64,000 bases of DNA. Origin: Methanobrevibacter millerae (lineage in GTDB: Archaea > Methanobacteriota > Methanobacteria > Methanobacteriales > Methanobacteriaceae). Positions 9,490 to 17,450 of this stretch are shown in pieces. A model generated the notes under the pieces. That model was not told where the DNA came from and did no database searches. It worked only from the letters and a program-made list of their open reading frames with translations. Positions within the stretch are counted from its first letter, which is position 1. Each line of letters begins with the position of its first letter. Where the stretch lies: positions 1 to 64,000 of the forward strand of contig SUTF01000003.1 of NCBI GenBank assembly GCA_015063005.1. Direction: 5' to 3'. Made by a program: the position numbers and the translations under genes.

Positions 9490-10626
9490 ATGAAAAGTGA
9501 GAGAGTTATATTGATATTTAGCATCTTTATTGTATTTATTTTTGCAATGGGTGCCTATTCGGCAAATGATAATCCTACATACCATCAAATTGTAGAATTA
9601 TTGGAAAATACGAATTCTAGTGATTTAACAGGCTGCTGTTCTGTAGTGTGCCAGCTTGACGGTAACAACAGTCTCATGACATTTAGAAGAGATTCCGGAT
9701 ATTCTGCTAATATTTTCATAGAAAAAGTGGATTGGCATGGAAAACCAGCGATAAAACAGTATAAAAATGAACAAGGTTATTTCTGCCAGGTTATTGTTAC
9801 AAGTGACGGATGGACAATAGGTTATGGAGGATTGGACGATGGACCGGACAATGAATATGTTGAAAACATTACTGCAGACATGGTCGTGAATGGAAATGTT
9901 ACTGAAGAAGGACTTGAGGAAATTCAAAGGATTAAGGTAGCTCACGGAAGGGGACATGCAATAATCAAGGCACCTGACGGAACCTACGGTGCAGTAATCA
10001 ACAACACACATTTCACAGGAAAGCTTCAACCGGGACAGTATCTCTCAATACCTAATAAGTACTCATACTTCAGGTCCGGAGATATCCAGTTGAATGCATC
10101 CGACAAGGTTCAGATAATGAACAAGCTTGAAATTTCAGACGGCTACGGACTTGAAAGAAGAGACATTACAACATATTTCTTCCATCAGGTCAACAATGAT
10201 ACATTCAAGGGCAACATTACAGATATTTTCATGTCAAATGATGACGGATCATTTTATGGAATGAACACAGGCAATCTTTCTGATGACATCCACTTCAATG
10301 GAAGCGTAATCAAAGGTTCATCTCTTCCGATTGCACCTAACTACACAAGCTTAGGAACTGTCAAATTTGAAAATCCGAGCGACAATACTTTAGTGTCCAT
10401 TCTAACTACACTGGGATATATAATAGCAATAATTCTAATAGTCATTATTGTTGTTATTGGAATCAGAACAATCAATAAAATAAGGTATTCAAGAAGAAAC
10501 AATAGAAAAATAGAATATTATCAAAATAGACAAATAAACATGAAGGATATGTTCCATTCCCATAAGCAAAATGACAGAAACACCAAGGACCTTTGGGGAA
10601 CACAAAATAGAAGAAAAAGAAGATAG
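9490..10626 (+). CDS. Exported membrane-anchored protein, unknown, with a post-signal Cys-Cys-Ser
   Basis: 378 residues from the ATG at 9490 (a TTG at 9469 would add seven). Residues 1-25 are a signal peptide. Residues about 300-325 are a membrane helix (ILTTLGYIIAIILIVIIVVI) followed by a basic cytoplasmic tail rich in R, K and N. The outside domain begins near GCCSVVCQLDGNNSLMTFRR, and later has GHAIIKAPDGTYGAVINNTH. The Cys followed by a G-x-N/R-R-D turn faintly recalls N-terminal-nucleophile amidases such as C45 or C59, but I would not assign that without a structure search. Followed by a good terminator. Confidence 0.6.
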   Translation: MKSERVILIFSIFIVFIFAMGAYSANDNPTYHQIVELLENTNSSDLTGCCSVVCQLDGNNSLMTFRRDSGYSANIFIEKVDWHGKPAIKQYKNEQGYFCQVIVTSDGWTIGYGGLDDGPDNEYVENITADMVVNGNVTEEGLEEIQRIKVAHGRGHAIIKAPDGTYGAVINNTHFTGKLQPGQYLSIPNKYSYFRSGDIQLNASDKVQIMNKLEISDGYGLERRDITTYFFHQVNNDTFKGNITDIFMSNDDGSFYGMNTGNLSDDIHFNGSVIKGSSLPIAPNYTSLGTVKFENPSDNTLVSILTTLGYIIAIILIVIIVVIGIRTINKIRYSRRNNRKIEYYQNRQINMKDMFHSHKQNDRNTKDLWGTQNRRKRR

Positions 10627-10650
10627 CTCAAATTGAGCTATTTTTTTTAA
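10624..10650 (+). terminator. Hairpin terminator
   Basis: TAGCTCA-aat-TGAGCTA stem at 10624-10640 followed by a run of eight T. It overlaps the stop of the upstream gene and, read backwards, could also end the convergent flavoprotein gene. Confidence 0.7.
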
Positions 10651-10657
10651 ATTTTTT

Positions 10658-11200
10658 TTAAAACTTTTTACCGAGCTCGTAAGCTTCTTTTAATTTATCC
10701 GCCTGCTCTTCTTTTACGATACCTGCAGGACCAGCACTACCGGCATCGACATGACCAATCACATCATAGCCCATAAATGCAAATGGGGATGCTTTTGTTA
10801 ATTCAATATAATTTTCATAGGTTCCTTCAGGCTGATTTTCAGTGAAAATCAATGCTGCTTTTCCGCTAAGGCTTTTATCAGGGTTTTGGCCAATTGCATA
10901 GAAACGGTCAATAATAAGCTTACCTTGAGCGGTCATCTGACCATAGTAGATTGGTGTTGAAAATATAACTCCGTCAGCTGCAACAAGGTCGTTTATGATT
11001 TTGTTTCCGTCATCTTCCCTTACGCAGTCCGGATTTTCAGCGCAGAACATGCATGCTTTACATGGTGCAATGTCTTCTTTTTCAAGGTAGTATTTGGTTA
11101 CTTCAGCACCGTTTTCTTCAGCGCCTCTAATCATTTCATCCATCAATACGTCACAGTTTCCGCCCACACGTGGACTTGCTTGAAGTGCTATAATTTTCAT
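10658..11200 (-). CDS. Iron-sulfur flavoprotein (NADPH-dependent FMN reductase fold)
   Basis: 180 residues. N-terminal flavodoxin-like P-loop MKIIALQASPRVGGNCDVL binds FMN phosphate. The compact cysteine motif CKACMFCAENPDC (C-x2-C-x2-C-x5-C) is the 4Fe-4S site of archaeal Isf proteins. GVIFSTPIYYGQMTAQGK is the usual FMN-loop. Isf-type proteins shuttle electrons, in methanogens probably between ferredoxin and acceptors including oxygen species. GGAGAG precedes the ATG. A related protein lies at 56144. Confidence 0.85.
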   Translation of the reverse strand: MKIIALQASPRVGGNCDVLMDEMIRGAEENGAEVTKYYLEKEDIAPCKACMFCAENPDCVREDDGNKIINDLVAADGVIFSTPIYYGQMTAQGKLIIDRFYAIGQNPDKSLSGKAALIFTENQPEGTYENYIELTKASPFAFMGYDVIGHVDAGSAGPAGIVKEEQADKLKEAYELGKKF

Positions 11201-11340
11201 TTTTTATACTCTCCGATTGTTCAATGTATATAAATATGTTAAAAAAACTATTTAAAGATATATAAGGATATATTTTTTAAGAAAATATTATTAATAATAG
11301 ATTATATATAATATACTAACAAAACTTATGGGGGTTGAGA

Positions 11341-11970
11341 ATGAGCAAAACATGTCCAAATTGTGGAGTCAACTCGCCGGACAATGCAAAGCACTGCATT
11401 GAATGTGGGGAGAACATAGAAGATGTTGAAATCAATATAGAAAAGAAAAAACCTAAAGCTGAAAATAAAACAGATGACAGCGGTTCCAATTTGGGCTGCA
11501 TCATAATGATTGCAGTAGTTGTTATCATAATTGTTGCAGCAGGATTCTTTATTTTCGGATCTGGTGACAGTCAAAACAATGAAAAGAACATTACGATAAC
11601 ATTTAATGAAGCATATGTTCATGATTACCAATCCAGCGGAAAAACATATTATTCATACTACGTTTCCGGTTTCATCAACAATTTCCCTGATGATATGAAT
11701 GGATATATGATTAAAACCATCTATTATGGTGCTGACGGTAAGGAGATAACATCAACCACGGAAAAACTGTCTTACTTTGAACATTATAAGGACAGCAAAT
11801 ATGCTGCTACACTCAGCACATATTCAACGCAGAACTATGTTGATGTGGATCATGTAACGGTTCAGGTGATTAAGGATAATGTGGTTTTAAATGAATTCAG
11901 CTCCCAAATGAATAAAAACAAGCTGACTTCAATGCAGGCCACACCATCAAATCTGACCAATAATACTTAG
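11341..11970 (+). CDS. Zinc-ribbon protein with membrane helix and outside domain
   Basis: 209 residues from the ATG at 11341, which has GGGGGTTGA just upstream; a TTG six bases earlier is less likely. Residues 3-21 form a zinc ribbon (CPNCGVNSPDNAKHCIECGE). A charged linker leads to a membrane helix at about 50-75 (GCIIMIAVVVIIIVAAGFFI). The outside domain (AYVHDYQSSGKTYYSYYVSG) resembles FxLYD-type beta sandwiches. Zinc-ribbon plus single-helix proteins of this kind are common in Methanobrevibacter; function unknown. Confidence 0.7.
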   Translation: MSKTCPNCGVNSPDNAKHCIECGENIEDVEINIEKKKPKAENKTDDSGSNLGCIIMIAVVVIIIVAAGFFIFGSGDSQNNEKNITITFNEAYVHDYQSSGKTYYSYYVSGFINNFPDDMNGYMIKTIYYGADGKEITSTTEKLSYFEHYKDSKYAATLSTYSTQNYVDVDHVTVQVIKDNVVLNEFSSQMNKNKLTSMQATPSNLTNNT

Positions 11971-12102
11971 GGTTATCGATTTAGCCCTAAGCATATTCAT
12001 GAAGTATTATACTTCAAACCATTTGGTTGATAAAAGAATCATTGCTGATACGAAATTTGCACCTAATCGTGCAATATGGCAATGATTTAAAATACTTTTT
12101 TT
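11962..12102 (+). ncRNA. Structured 3' region: four successive hairpins then a T tract
   Basis: Right after the stop of the preceding gene come perfect stems: CTTAGGG/CCCTAAG; TGAAGTA/TACTTCA (12000-12016); AACCA/TGGTT (12017-12028); and a nested one, AATCATTGC (12037-12045) with GCAATGATT (12079-12087) enclosing TTGCAC-ctaatc-GTGCAA (12057-12074). A run of seven T follows at 12096-12102. This may be an elaborate 3' untranslated region and terminator, or a processed small RNA. No known RNA family recognised. Confidence 0.35.
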
Positions 12103-12293
12103 GCAAAAATCACATATTTAATTTAATACATATAGATGAAGTTATTTATTTTCTATAGTTTTTCAAGATTTTTATTAACTTATTTTCAAGATTTGAATTT
12201 CTGCAGTTAATTTTCAAAAAAATGCGAATAATTTTTTCTAAAAATTAATAAATTTTATTAAATTTTATAAAAATAAGGCCAATGCTACATCTA
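12103..12293. other. AT-rich gap
   Basis: Nothing recognised beyond A/T runs. Confidence 0.4.
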
Positions 12294-12417
12294 TTTATAC
12301 TATAACAGACATAACTATCATATGGAATAAATATCAAATTTATTTCAATATCAAAACATTGAAATATTAATGCATAACTTTTATTTAAGTTAAATAAGCT
12401 CAAATTGAGCTTTTTTT
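12294..12417 (+). ncRNA. Candidate small RNA with own TATA box and terminator
   Basis: A TATA-like sequence (TTTATA, about 12295-12300) would start transcription near 12320. The following 98 bases contain no ORF but hold stem 1, AATAAAT (12326-12332) with ATTTATT (12338-12344); stem 2, TATTTCAAT (12341-12349) with ATTGAAATA (12358-12366), which shares bases with stem 1 so the two exclude each other; stem 3, TAACTT/AAGTTA (12375-12392); and a terminator AGCTCA-aat-TGAGCT plus T7 (12397-12417). There is no gene upstream for that terminator to serve. Inferred from sequence only. Confidence 0.35.
12396..12417 (+). terminator. Hairpin terminator without an upstream gene
   Basis: AAGCTCA-aat-TGAGCTT followed by a T tract. 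Same hairpin core as the terminator at 10624. The nearest upstream + strand coding region ended more than 400 bases earlier. Confidence 0.6.
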
Positions 12418-12867
12418 ATAGTTAAATTCCGTTAGTGAAAAAAACAAGTAGTCGGCATAGTATTTCCGTATACTTACCTTAAATATATATTAATAGTTAT
12501 TATAGTGATTATTGATAATATAGTTGTTATAGATATTATAGGTAGTTAACCACTAATACTATAACTAGTATAATAAGTAAAGTATATAAATATATACTAA
12601 TAGTATTAATATATATTTCTGTAAAATAGTATTATACTAATTTATATAATATACCATATTTCTGTATTTACAGAAAGTATATATGATACATATTTTACCA
12701 CTTATACTCAAATATTACTTCAAAAATAGCAAATATCAATAGCTACATATATATCAAGCTGTTGAAAAATACTATTTTCTTAAAAAAACACTATTTTTTA
12801 TTAAAATTGATGAAAATTAATAAAATTTAGCATATAATATACTATTTAAAAATAAAAATTAATAAAT
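12418..12867. repeat. AT-rich region with a cluster of palindromes beside the integrase
   Basis: Three perfect palindromes in under 100 bases: AGTATATA-aa-TATATACT (12581-12598), TAGTAT-t-ATACTA (12627-12639) and TTTCTGTA-tt-TACAGAAA (12659-12676). The TTTCTGTA half-site also occurs alone at 12616-12623. The region abuts the 3' end of a tyrosine recombinase gene, so recombinase core or arm sites are one reading. No ORF. Confidence 0.4.
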
Positions 12868-13950
12868 TTAATGGGTAAAACGCCCATTATTCATTTTCAA
12901 TTTTTGTTTCATTTGCTCACGGTCCACATGAATATATTTATCTGTTGTTTGTGAGTTAGAATGTCCTGCGATGGATTGAACCTCAGCAACGGTCAATACT
13001 TCAGCGTAATGAGATAAAGCGGTGTGCCTTAGAATGTGGACACTGACATTTTTGGAATAATCTACAGGACAGTCAATATTTTCATCCAGAATCCTTTGAT
13101 CAGTCAATCTGGCATACTTTTTGATAATATCCTGAACGGCACGCTTACCTATACGCTTGCCTTTCTGATTAAGAAAGAGTTCTTCACGTGTTGCCTCTTC
13201 AGCGGCCTTTTTTCTCTGAATAACTGGCCTGTATATATCATTGGTGTTTTTTCTCAGCTTTGTGATTCTATCATATATCATTTCATTTAAACTACGCAAT
13301 GTATCATAGGTTATGAATGTTGTACGGTCTTTCAATTCACCTTTTGTCGTTTCAGCCCTTAAATAAACTTCTATAAATTCATTGGTGTCCATTGGAAGCT
13401 CATAAAATCCCTTATCATCAATTGGAACCTGAATGTCATCCTTATTTAGGAGAACCAATTCCTTCAGCCTGATTCCTGAGTCAAGAAATGTGGCACAAAT
13501 CGCATAATCCCTTTTATTTCCTTCCATTGCAATGGTTTCAAGCAGAAAATTGCTCTGGGGGTGTGTGAGGCTTATTTTTTCAATTCTCTTTTTTGCAGTT
13601 TCCGGATCTTCAGCCTTGACCTCAATGATGTCCTTCATTTTTATTGTTTCGTGCTGGATTTCCTCCTGAACATCTTCAGAGTTGATGAATTCCAGAATGT
13701 TCATCATATATGTTTTGACTGTGGTCCTTTTGTTTTCACGTTTTTTAAGACAGTGCCTACGATATTGACGAAGCTGTTTTTTAACATTGGAGTCTGTAAG
13801 TTCCTCAACACCTTTGTCTTCCAGAAAACTTATAAATTTTGATATGTTAAATGTTTGTTTCTTAATAGTTTCTTGAGTTAAGTTCTTTACCTCTTGCTTT
13901 TCTTCCAAATACTCTTCTAAGTAGTCATTTAACTCATCGGTAGCTATCAT
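12868..13950 (-). CDS. Tyrosine recombinase/integrase (Xer/phage integrase family)
   Basis: 360 residues from the ATG at 13950, which has AAGGTGA upstream; a GTG at 13968 would add six. The N-terminal SAM-like core-binding domain covers about residues 8-110. The catalytic domain carries the full set: Arg in LDSGIRLKELVLL, HILRHTALSHYAE (HxxR), the second His in AGHSNSQTTDKYIH, and the nucleophile Tyr in that same block. It is about 80 residues longer than archaeal XerA. No tRNA or obvious element borders are visible, so whether it serves an integrated element, chromosome dimer resolution or local inversions is open. Palindromes lie next to its 3' end. Confidence 0.85.
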   Translation of the reverse strand: MIATDELNDYLEEYLEEKQEVKNLTQETIKKQTFNISKFISFLEDKGVEELTDSNVKKQLRQYRRHCLKKRENKRTTVKTYMMNILEFINSEDVQEEIQHETIKMKDIIEVKAEDPETAKKRIEKISLTHPQSNFLLETIAMEGNKRDYAICATFLDSGIRLKELVLLNKDDIQVPIDDKGFYELPMDTNEFIEVYLRAETTKGELKDRTTFITYDTLRSLNEMIYDRITKLRKNTNDIYRPVIQRKKAAEEATREELFLNQKGKRIGKRAVQDIIKKYARLTDQRILDENIDCPVDYSKNVSVHILRHTALSHYAEVLTVAEVQSIAGHSNSQTTDKYIHVDREQMKQKLKMNNGRFTH

Positions 13951-14245
13951 AAGCTTTTTCACCTTCACTATATTTTACTCAAACCCTTGTTATAGTATTG
14001 AATTTTTTAATATATAAAGACTTCGTATCTTTTCATTTTTAACGTATATTATTACATAAAATATACGTTTCTTTTATATATAAAATTTGGATAATTTGGA
14101 GATTTCTGAGAGGATGTTGTAAGTAAACTAATACATATACATCAAGCGGTATCAAAATGGTGATTTCGTTAAATTTTGATTTTGTAATAAAAAATCATGG
14201 AAATGTAATAAAAAAATTAATACAAAATAATTTAAAAAAAATAAA
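13951..14245. promoter_or_regulatory. Integrase upstream region with a 10-bp inverted repeat
   Basis: AACGTATATT (14041-14050) and its exact complement AATATACGTT (14060-14069), nine bases apart, lie about 90 bases upstream of the integrase start. It could be an operator or a recombinase arm site. The rest is AT-rich and empty. Confidence 0.4.
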
Positions 14246-14263
14246 GTGTGAAATTTCTCACAC
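14232..14263 (-). terminator. Hairpin terminator for the truncated ATPase gene
   Basis: GTGTGA (14246-14251) pairs with TCACAC (14258-14263); on the minus strand a T tract follows (A-rich 14232-14241 on the + strand). Confidence 0.6.
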
Positions 14264-14281
14264 ATGAATTTAAAAATTAAA

Positions 14282-15095
14282 TTAGATACTTGTAAATGGG
14301 TACTCTCCTTTTTCATCATATTCAGACTGTAACCATTTGGACAATAAAGGTTCAGAAATTGAATATAATTTATCACTAGATTTATTAATTAAAGATAAAT
14401 TTTCAAGTTCTCGTAAATTTGGACTTAATGATCCGGATTCTAAATTTAAACTTTTTGCTATATCAATACGTCTTGTAGGTCCGTTTAATAAGGATATTAA
14501 TATTAATTTATTTTTATAGCTTAATTCATGCCAAATATTTACTAAATTAGAAGAAATATAATAAATTGATTCATTAAATTCTCTAGTTATTAATTCAGAA
14601 GTGAATTCAATATTTTCAGGTAAAATCTTAGCAAAATTATTTATATATGCCGGAATACCTAATGTATTTTCATAAAATCTATTAAACCCATCATCACTAA
14701 ATTTTAATCCTGGTTTTTTTTCATTAAGATATTGTTTAACTGTTGTTTTTGAAAATGTAGATAAATGGAATGAAATCATTCTACCTCCAAAAACTCCATT
14801 ATGGCAGGAGATTTCAGAAATTAATGTATCATTTAGACTCATTGAACCTGTAAAAACATATACTATATTTCGTTGATTTTGAATATAACTTCGAATGTTC
14901 CATAAAAATGATTTTTTATAATCATCTAACTCTTTAATTAATTGAAATTCATCAATTAATATTATGATTCCTTTTAGATTATCTGAATTTTCATTATAAA
15001 TTTTTTCTGGAAAAGTTAAAACATATTCCATTAAATCTTCAGTATTTATTTCACTTTTAAAAATGGGAAATGGTATTCCATTTGCTTCTTGAAAT
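14282..15095 (-). pseudogene. Archaeal AAA-type ATPase, 5'-truncated (P-loop missing)
   Basis: The open frame from an internal ATG at 15031 gives 249 residues. Walker B is clear (GIIILIDEFQLIKELDD), followed by the sensor-like VFTGSMSLNDTLISE and a C-terminal winged helix (GPTRRIDIAKSLNLESGSLS). In the same frame the sequence continues upstream as EFQEANGIPFPIFKSEINTE, but hits a TAA near 15112 before any Walker A motif. The family (Arch_ATPase) always carries an N-terminal GxxxxGKT loop, so this copy has lost its nucleotide-binding start and is almost certainly non-functional. Confidence 0.75.
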
Positions 15096-15170
15096 TCTTT
15101 GAAATGAAAATTATTTGTTTAACAATACTCATCTTACATTAACAATAGGGTTTTAGAAAAATAATATGTT

Positions 15171-16514
15171 TTAAGCATGATGATTTACATTGTGGACAAT
15201 ATCATCTCTGGATTTTTTAAGAAGATGTCTCAATAAGACATAATAGAAAATACCGAAGGTAACTTCACCTATCAATATTGCAAGCAAAACACAAACCCCA
15301 TGTTTTAATATAGGTGCCAATACTGTTACAATTCCAATTTCATAGATAATGACTGCTATTGTTAAAATTAATTCATGATAGCTTTTTCCCATTCCGTCCA
15401 GCATTTTTCCAGACATTACTGAAATCTCATTGAATGGAACAATCACAATACCTGCAAGTGCAATATAAAATATTGATTCAGACACTCCTGTAACTGAAAA
15501 CAAAGCAAAACCATACTCTCTAACAAAGAAGAACACTATAGTTGAAACTAATGCCATCAGCATAGTTATTTTAAGAACATAATGATACAAACCTTCCAGT
15601 TCATCAATTTTATGAGCACCATACAAATGTCCGCTGACACTCAACAGCCCCCTTCCGCATGCCTTTTGAGGAGAAATGAGAATGGATTCGATTCTGGATG
15701 CAGTGGAATAAAGCAATACTCCGATTTGACCAAGCTGTTCAATTAATATTTTATTGAAGAACAACATGGAAATACACCATAAACTGTCGGTTAAAAAGTT
15801 TGGAAGAGCTACAATGAAAATATCATAAACAATTCCAGGTTTGAAATACTTGAAGTTTATTGGAATTTCTGATTTTCCACTTAAATACCAGTATAATAAA
15901 TAAACAGCAGTAATTCCTGAAGATAAAATTGTAGCATATGAAACACCACTAACTCCCCATCCTAAAACAAAAATGAAAATCGGATCTAAAATCAAATTCA
16001 ACACATTTGTCAGGATAAATAATCGGGTAGGAATTTTTGAGTTTCCTTCAGCATGCAAGGTGTTAGCAAAGAAATTAGAAAATATAAATACAAAGGGACA
16101 TAAAAATATTGGAGTCAAATACTGCATTGACAACTCCATTGAAGAAGTTGCGCCCATATAAATTAAAATATACTTTAAAAAGAATGTAGAAATCATTACC
16201 ACAAATCCAATTACCAGACATACTACAATACCATGCAATATTGAATTATAACTATCAATTATCTTGTTTTGTCCAATTTCCCGTGACATTATGGAATTGG
16301 TTCCGACACCTATGGATTTTCCAAAACTCATAATCAGTGTAACCAATGGTACTGCTACTCCTATTGCGAAAAATGATTGGTGGTCCATTTGAGATACCCA
16401 AAAAACATCAACAAATGAATAACCTGCTTCAAAAAGAGTAAGCAAAAGCAATGGAGATGTAAACTGCCAAAAAGCTTTTTTAGGGTCTGAAATAAAATCT
16501 ACATTTTTTACCAT
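15171..16514 (-). CDS. MATE family efflux transporter
   Basis: 447 residues, the usual size, with 12 predicted membrane helices in two similar halves. Diagnostic start: FWQFTSPLLLLTLFEAGYSF then VDVFWVSQMD, and GTNSIMSREIGQNK at the first cytoplasmic loop. MATE proteins export cationic compounds or drugs in exchange for Na+ or H+. The ATG at 16514 has no clear ribosome binding site. Neighbours are a broken ATPase and an unknown gene, giving no clue to substrate. Confidence 0.9.
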   Translation of the reverse strand: MVKNVDFISDPKKAFWQFTSPLLLLTLFEAGYSFVDVFWVSQMDHQSFFAIGVAVPLVTLIMSFGKSIGVGTNSIMSREIGQNKIIDSYNSILHGIVVCLVIGFVVMISTFFLKYILIYMGATSSMELSMQYLTPIFLCPFVFIFSNFFANTLHAEGNSKIPTRLFILTNVLNLILDPIFIFVLGWGVSGVSYATILSSGITAVYLLYWYLSGKSEIPINFKYFKPGIVYDIFIVALPNFLTDSLWCISMLFFNKILIEQLGQIGVLLYSTASRIESILISPQKACGRGLLSVSGHLYGAHKIDELEGLYHYVLKITMLMALVSTIVFFFVREYGFALFSVTGVSESIFYIALAGIVIVPFNEISVMSGKMLDGMGKSYHELILTIAVIIYEIGIVTVLAPILKHGVCVLLAILIGEVTFGIFYYVLLRHLLKKSRDDIVHNVNHHA

Positions 16515-16535
16515 AATGTTATTTTGTTTAAACTT

Positions 16536-17282
16536 TTATATATATAATATGTCATTCAATTGATTTTTGCTTAATTTAAACTCTCCATTATCAGTATATA
16601 TTACATTAACTGGTGCATCCAGCAAAAACTCTTTAAATGTTCCTAAAATATTTTTAGTATCTTCATGAACTAACTTAAAAGGCACTTTAGAGATTATTTT
16701 TAAAAAATTTATATTATTATATGGAAAATATGGCTGTACATCCATATAGCTTTCGTAATTATCTTCAACTGATGGAATACTTACTTCATCATTGTCTTTC
16801 CAGAAATTCAATAGTTTCAATAAGCATTTATTTTTTCTGCCGGATTTACAAAATTCATCAATGAAATCATCAATAGATAATTTCAAGTCCACATAATTTA
16901 TTTCTTCAACATTTTCTTCATTTGAAAACATTAGATATAATGGATATCCAGTTAAACCGATTATATAACGATTACATAATTCAATGACATATCCATCACG
17001 ATATTTTGGTGTTAAGAACAAACCGACAGCACCCATTCCATAATTAATCAGCAATGGATTGATAATATAAACACTATAATTATTCTGAGGTACCCTTTTT
17101 ATCCAATCATGTATTTCACCCCAGGAATTGAAATATGGGAATGTAATTACTCCAGTAACTGTATCTGGGCTTTGTATCTTAGAGACATCCGAACGCAATT
17201 GCATGGATGAAGTATGATCAAATGAACTGTCATTTAATTGGCCAATGCACCCGAATTTATGTTTAAAACGAATATTTTCCAT
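16536..17282 (-). CDS. Unrecognised protein, probably 5'-truncated at a dispersed repeat
   Basis: The open frame spans 16536-17381, but the part before residue ~40 is hydrophobic and unlike the rest. From the ATG at 17282 it gives 248 residues: TGVITFPYFNSWGEIHDWIK, then YIINPLLINYGMGAVGLFLT, then an acidic C-terminal part. The first seven codons from 17282 lie inside the 39-bp dispersed repeat (17261-17299), so the natural N-terminus may have been replaced. No family recognised; no membrane helix in the core. Codon use is normal for the window. Confidence 0.45.
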   Translation of the reverse strand: MENIRFKHKFGCIGQLNDSSFDHTSSMQLRSDVSKIQSPDTVTGVITFPYFNSWGEIHDWIKRVPQNNYSVYIINPLLINYGMGAVGLFLTPKYRDGYVIELCNRYIIGLTGYPLYLMFSNEENVEEINYVDLKLSIDDFIDEFCKSGRKNKCLLKLLNFWKDNDEVSIPSVEDNYESYMDVQPYFPYNNINFLKIISKVPFKLVHEDTKNILGTFKEFLLDAPVNVIYTDNGEFKLSKNQLNDILYI

Positions 17283-17299
17283 TGAAATATACAAAACTA
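17261..17299 (+). repeat. 39-bp dispersed repeat, copy A
   Basis: Begins GTTTAAAACGAATATTTTCC, continues ATTGAAATATAC and ends AAAACTA. One mismatch to copy B at 29071. The first 37 bases run from GTTT to AAAC, like many CRISPR repeats. Confidence 0.7.
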
Positions 17300-17427
17300 G
17301 ACCCAACATGACTTTTTGTTTTAATAGATAACCTAGTAGAATATACTTAAAAAACAGATTAATAAAATATGCATTTAACAAATTAAGTATTGATTTATTT
17401 GTGCATTAATGTAATTAAAAAATAGAA

Positions 17428-17450
17428 ATAGTTGAGAAATGATCTCAACT
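17428..17450 (-). terminator. Hairpin terminator of the 822-residue adhesin gene
   Basis: AGTTGAG (17430-17436) pairs with CTCAACT (17444-17450), with a seven-base loop. On the minus strand it includes the stop codon and is followed by a T-rich tract. Confidence 0.65.
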
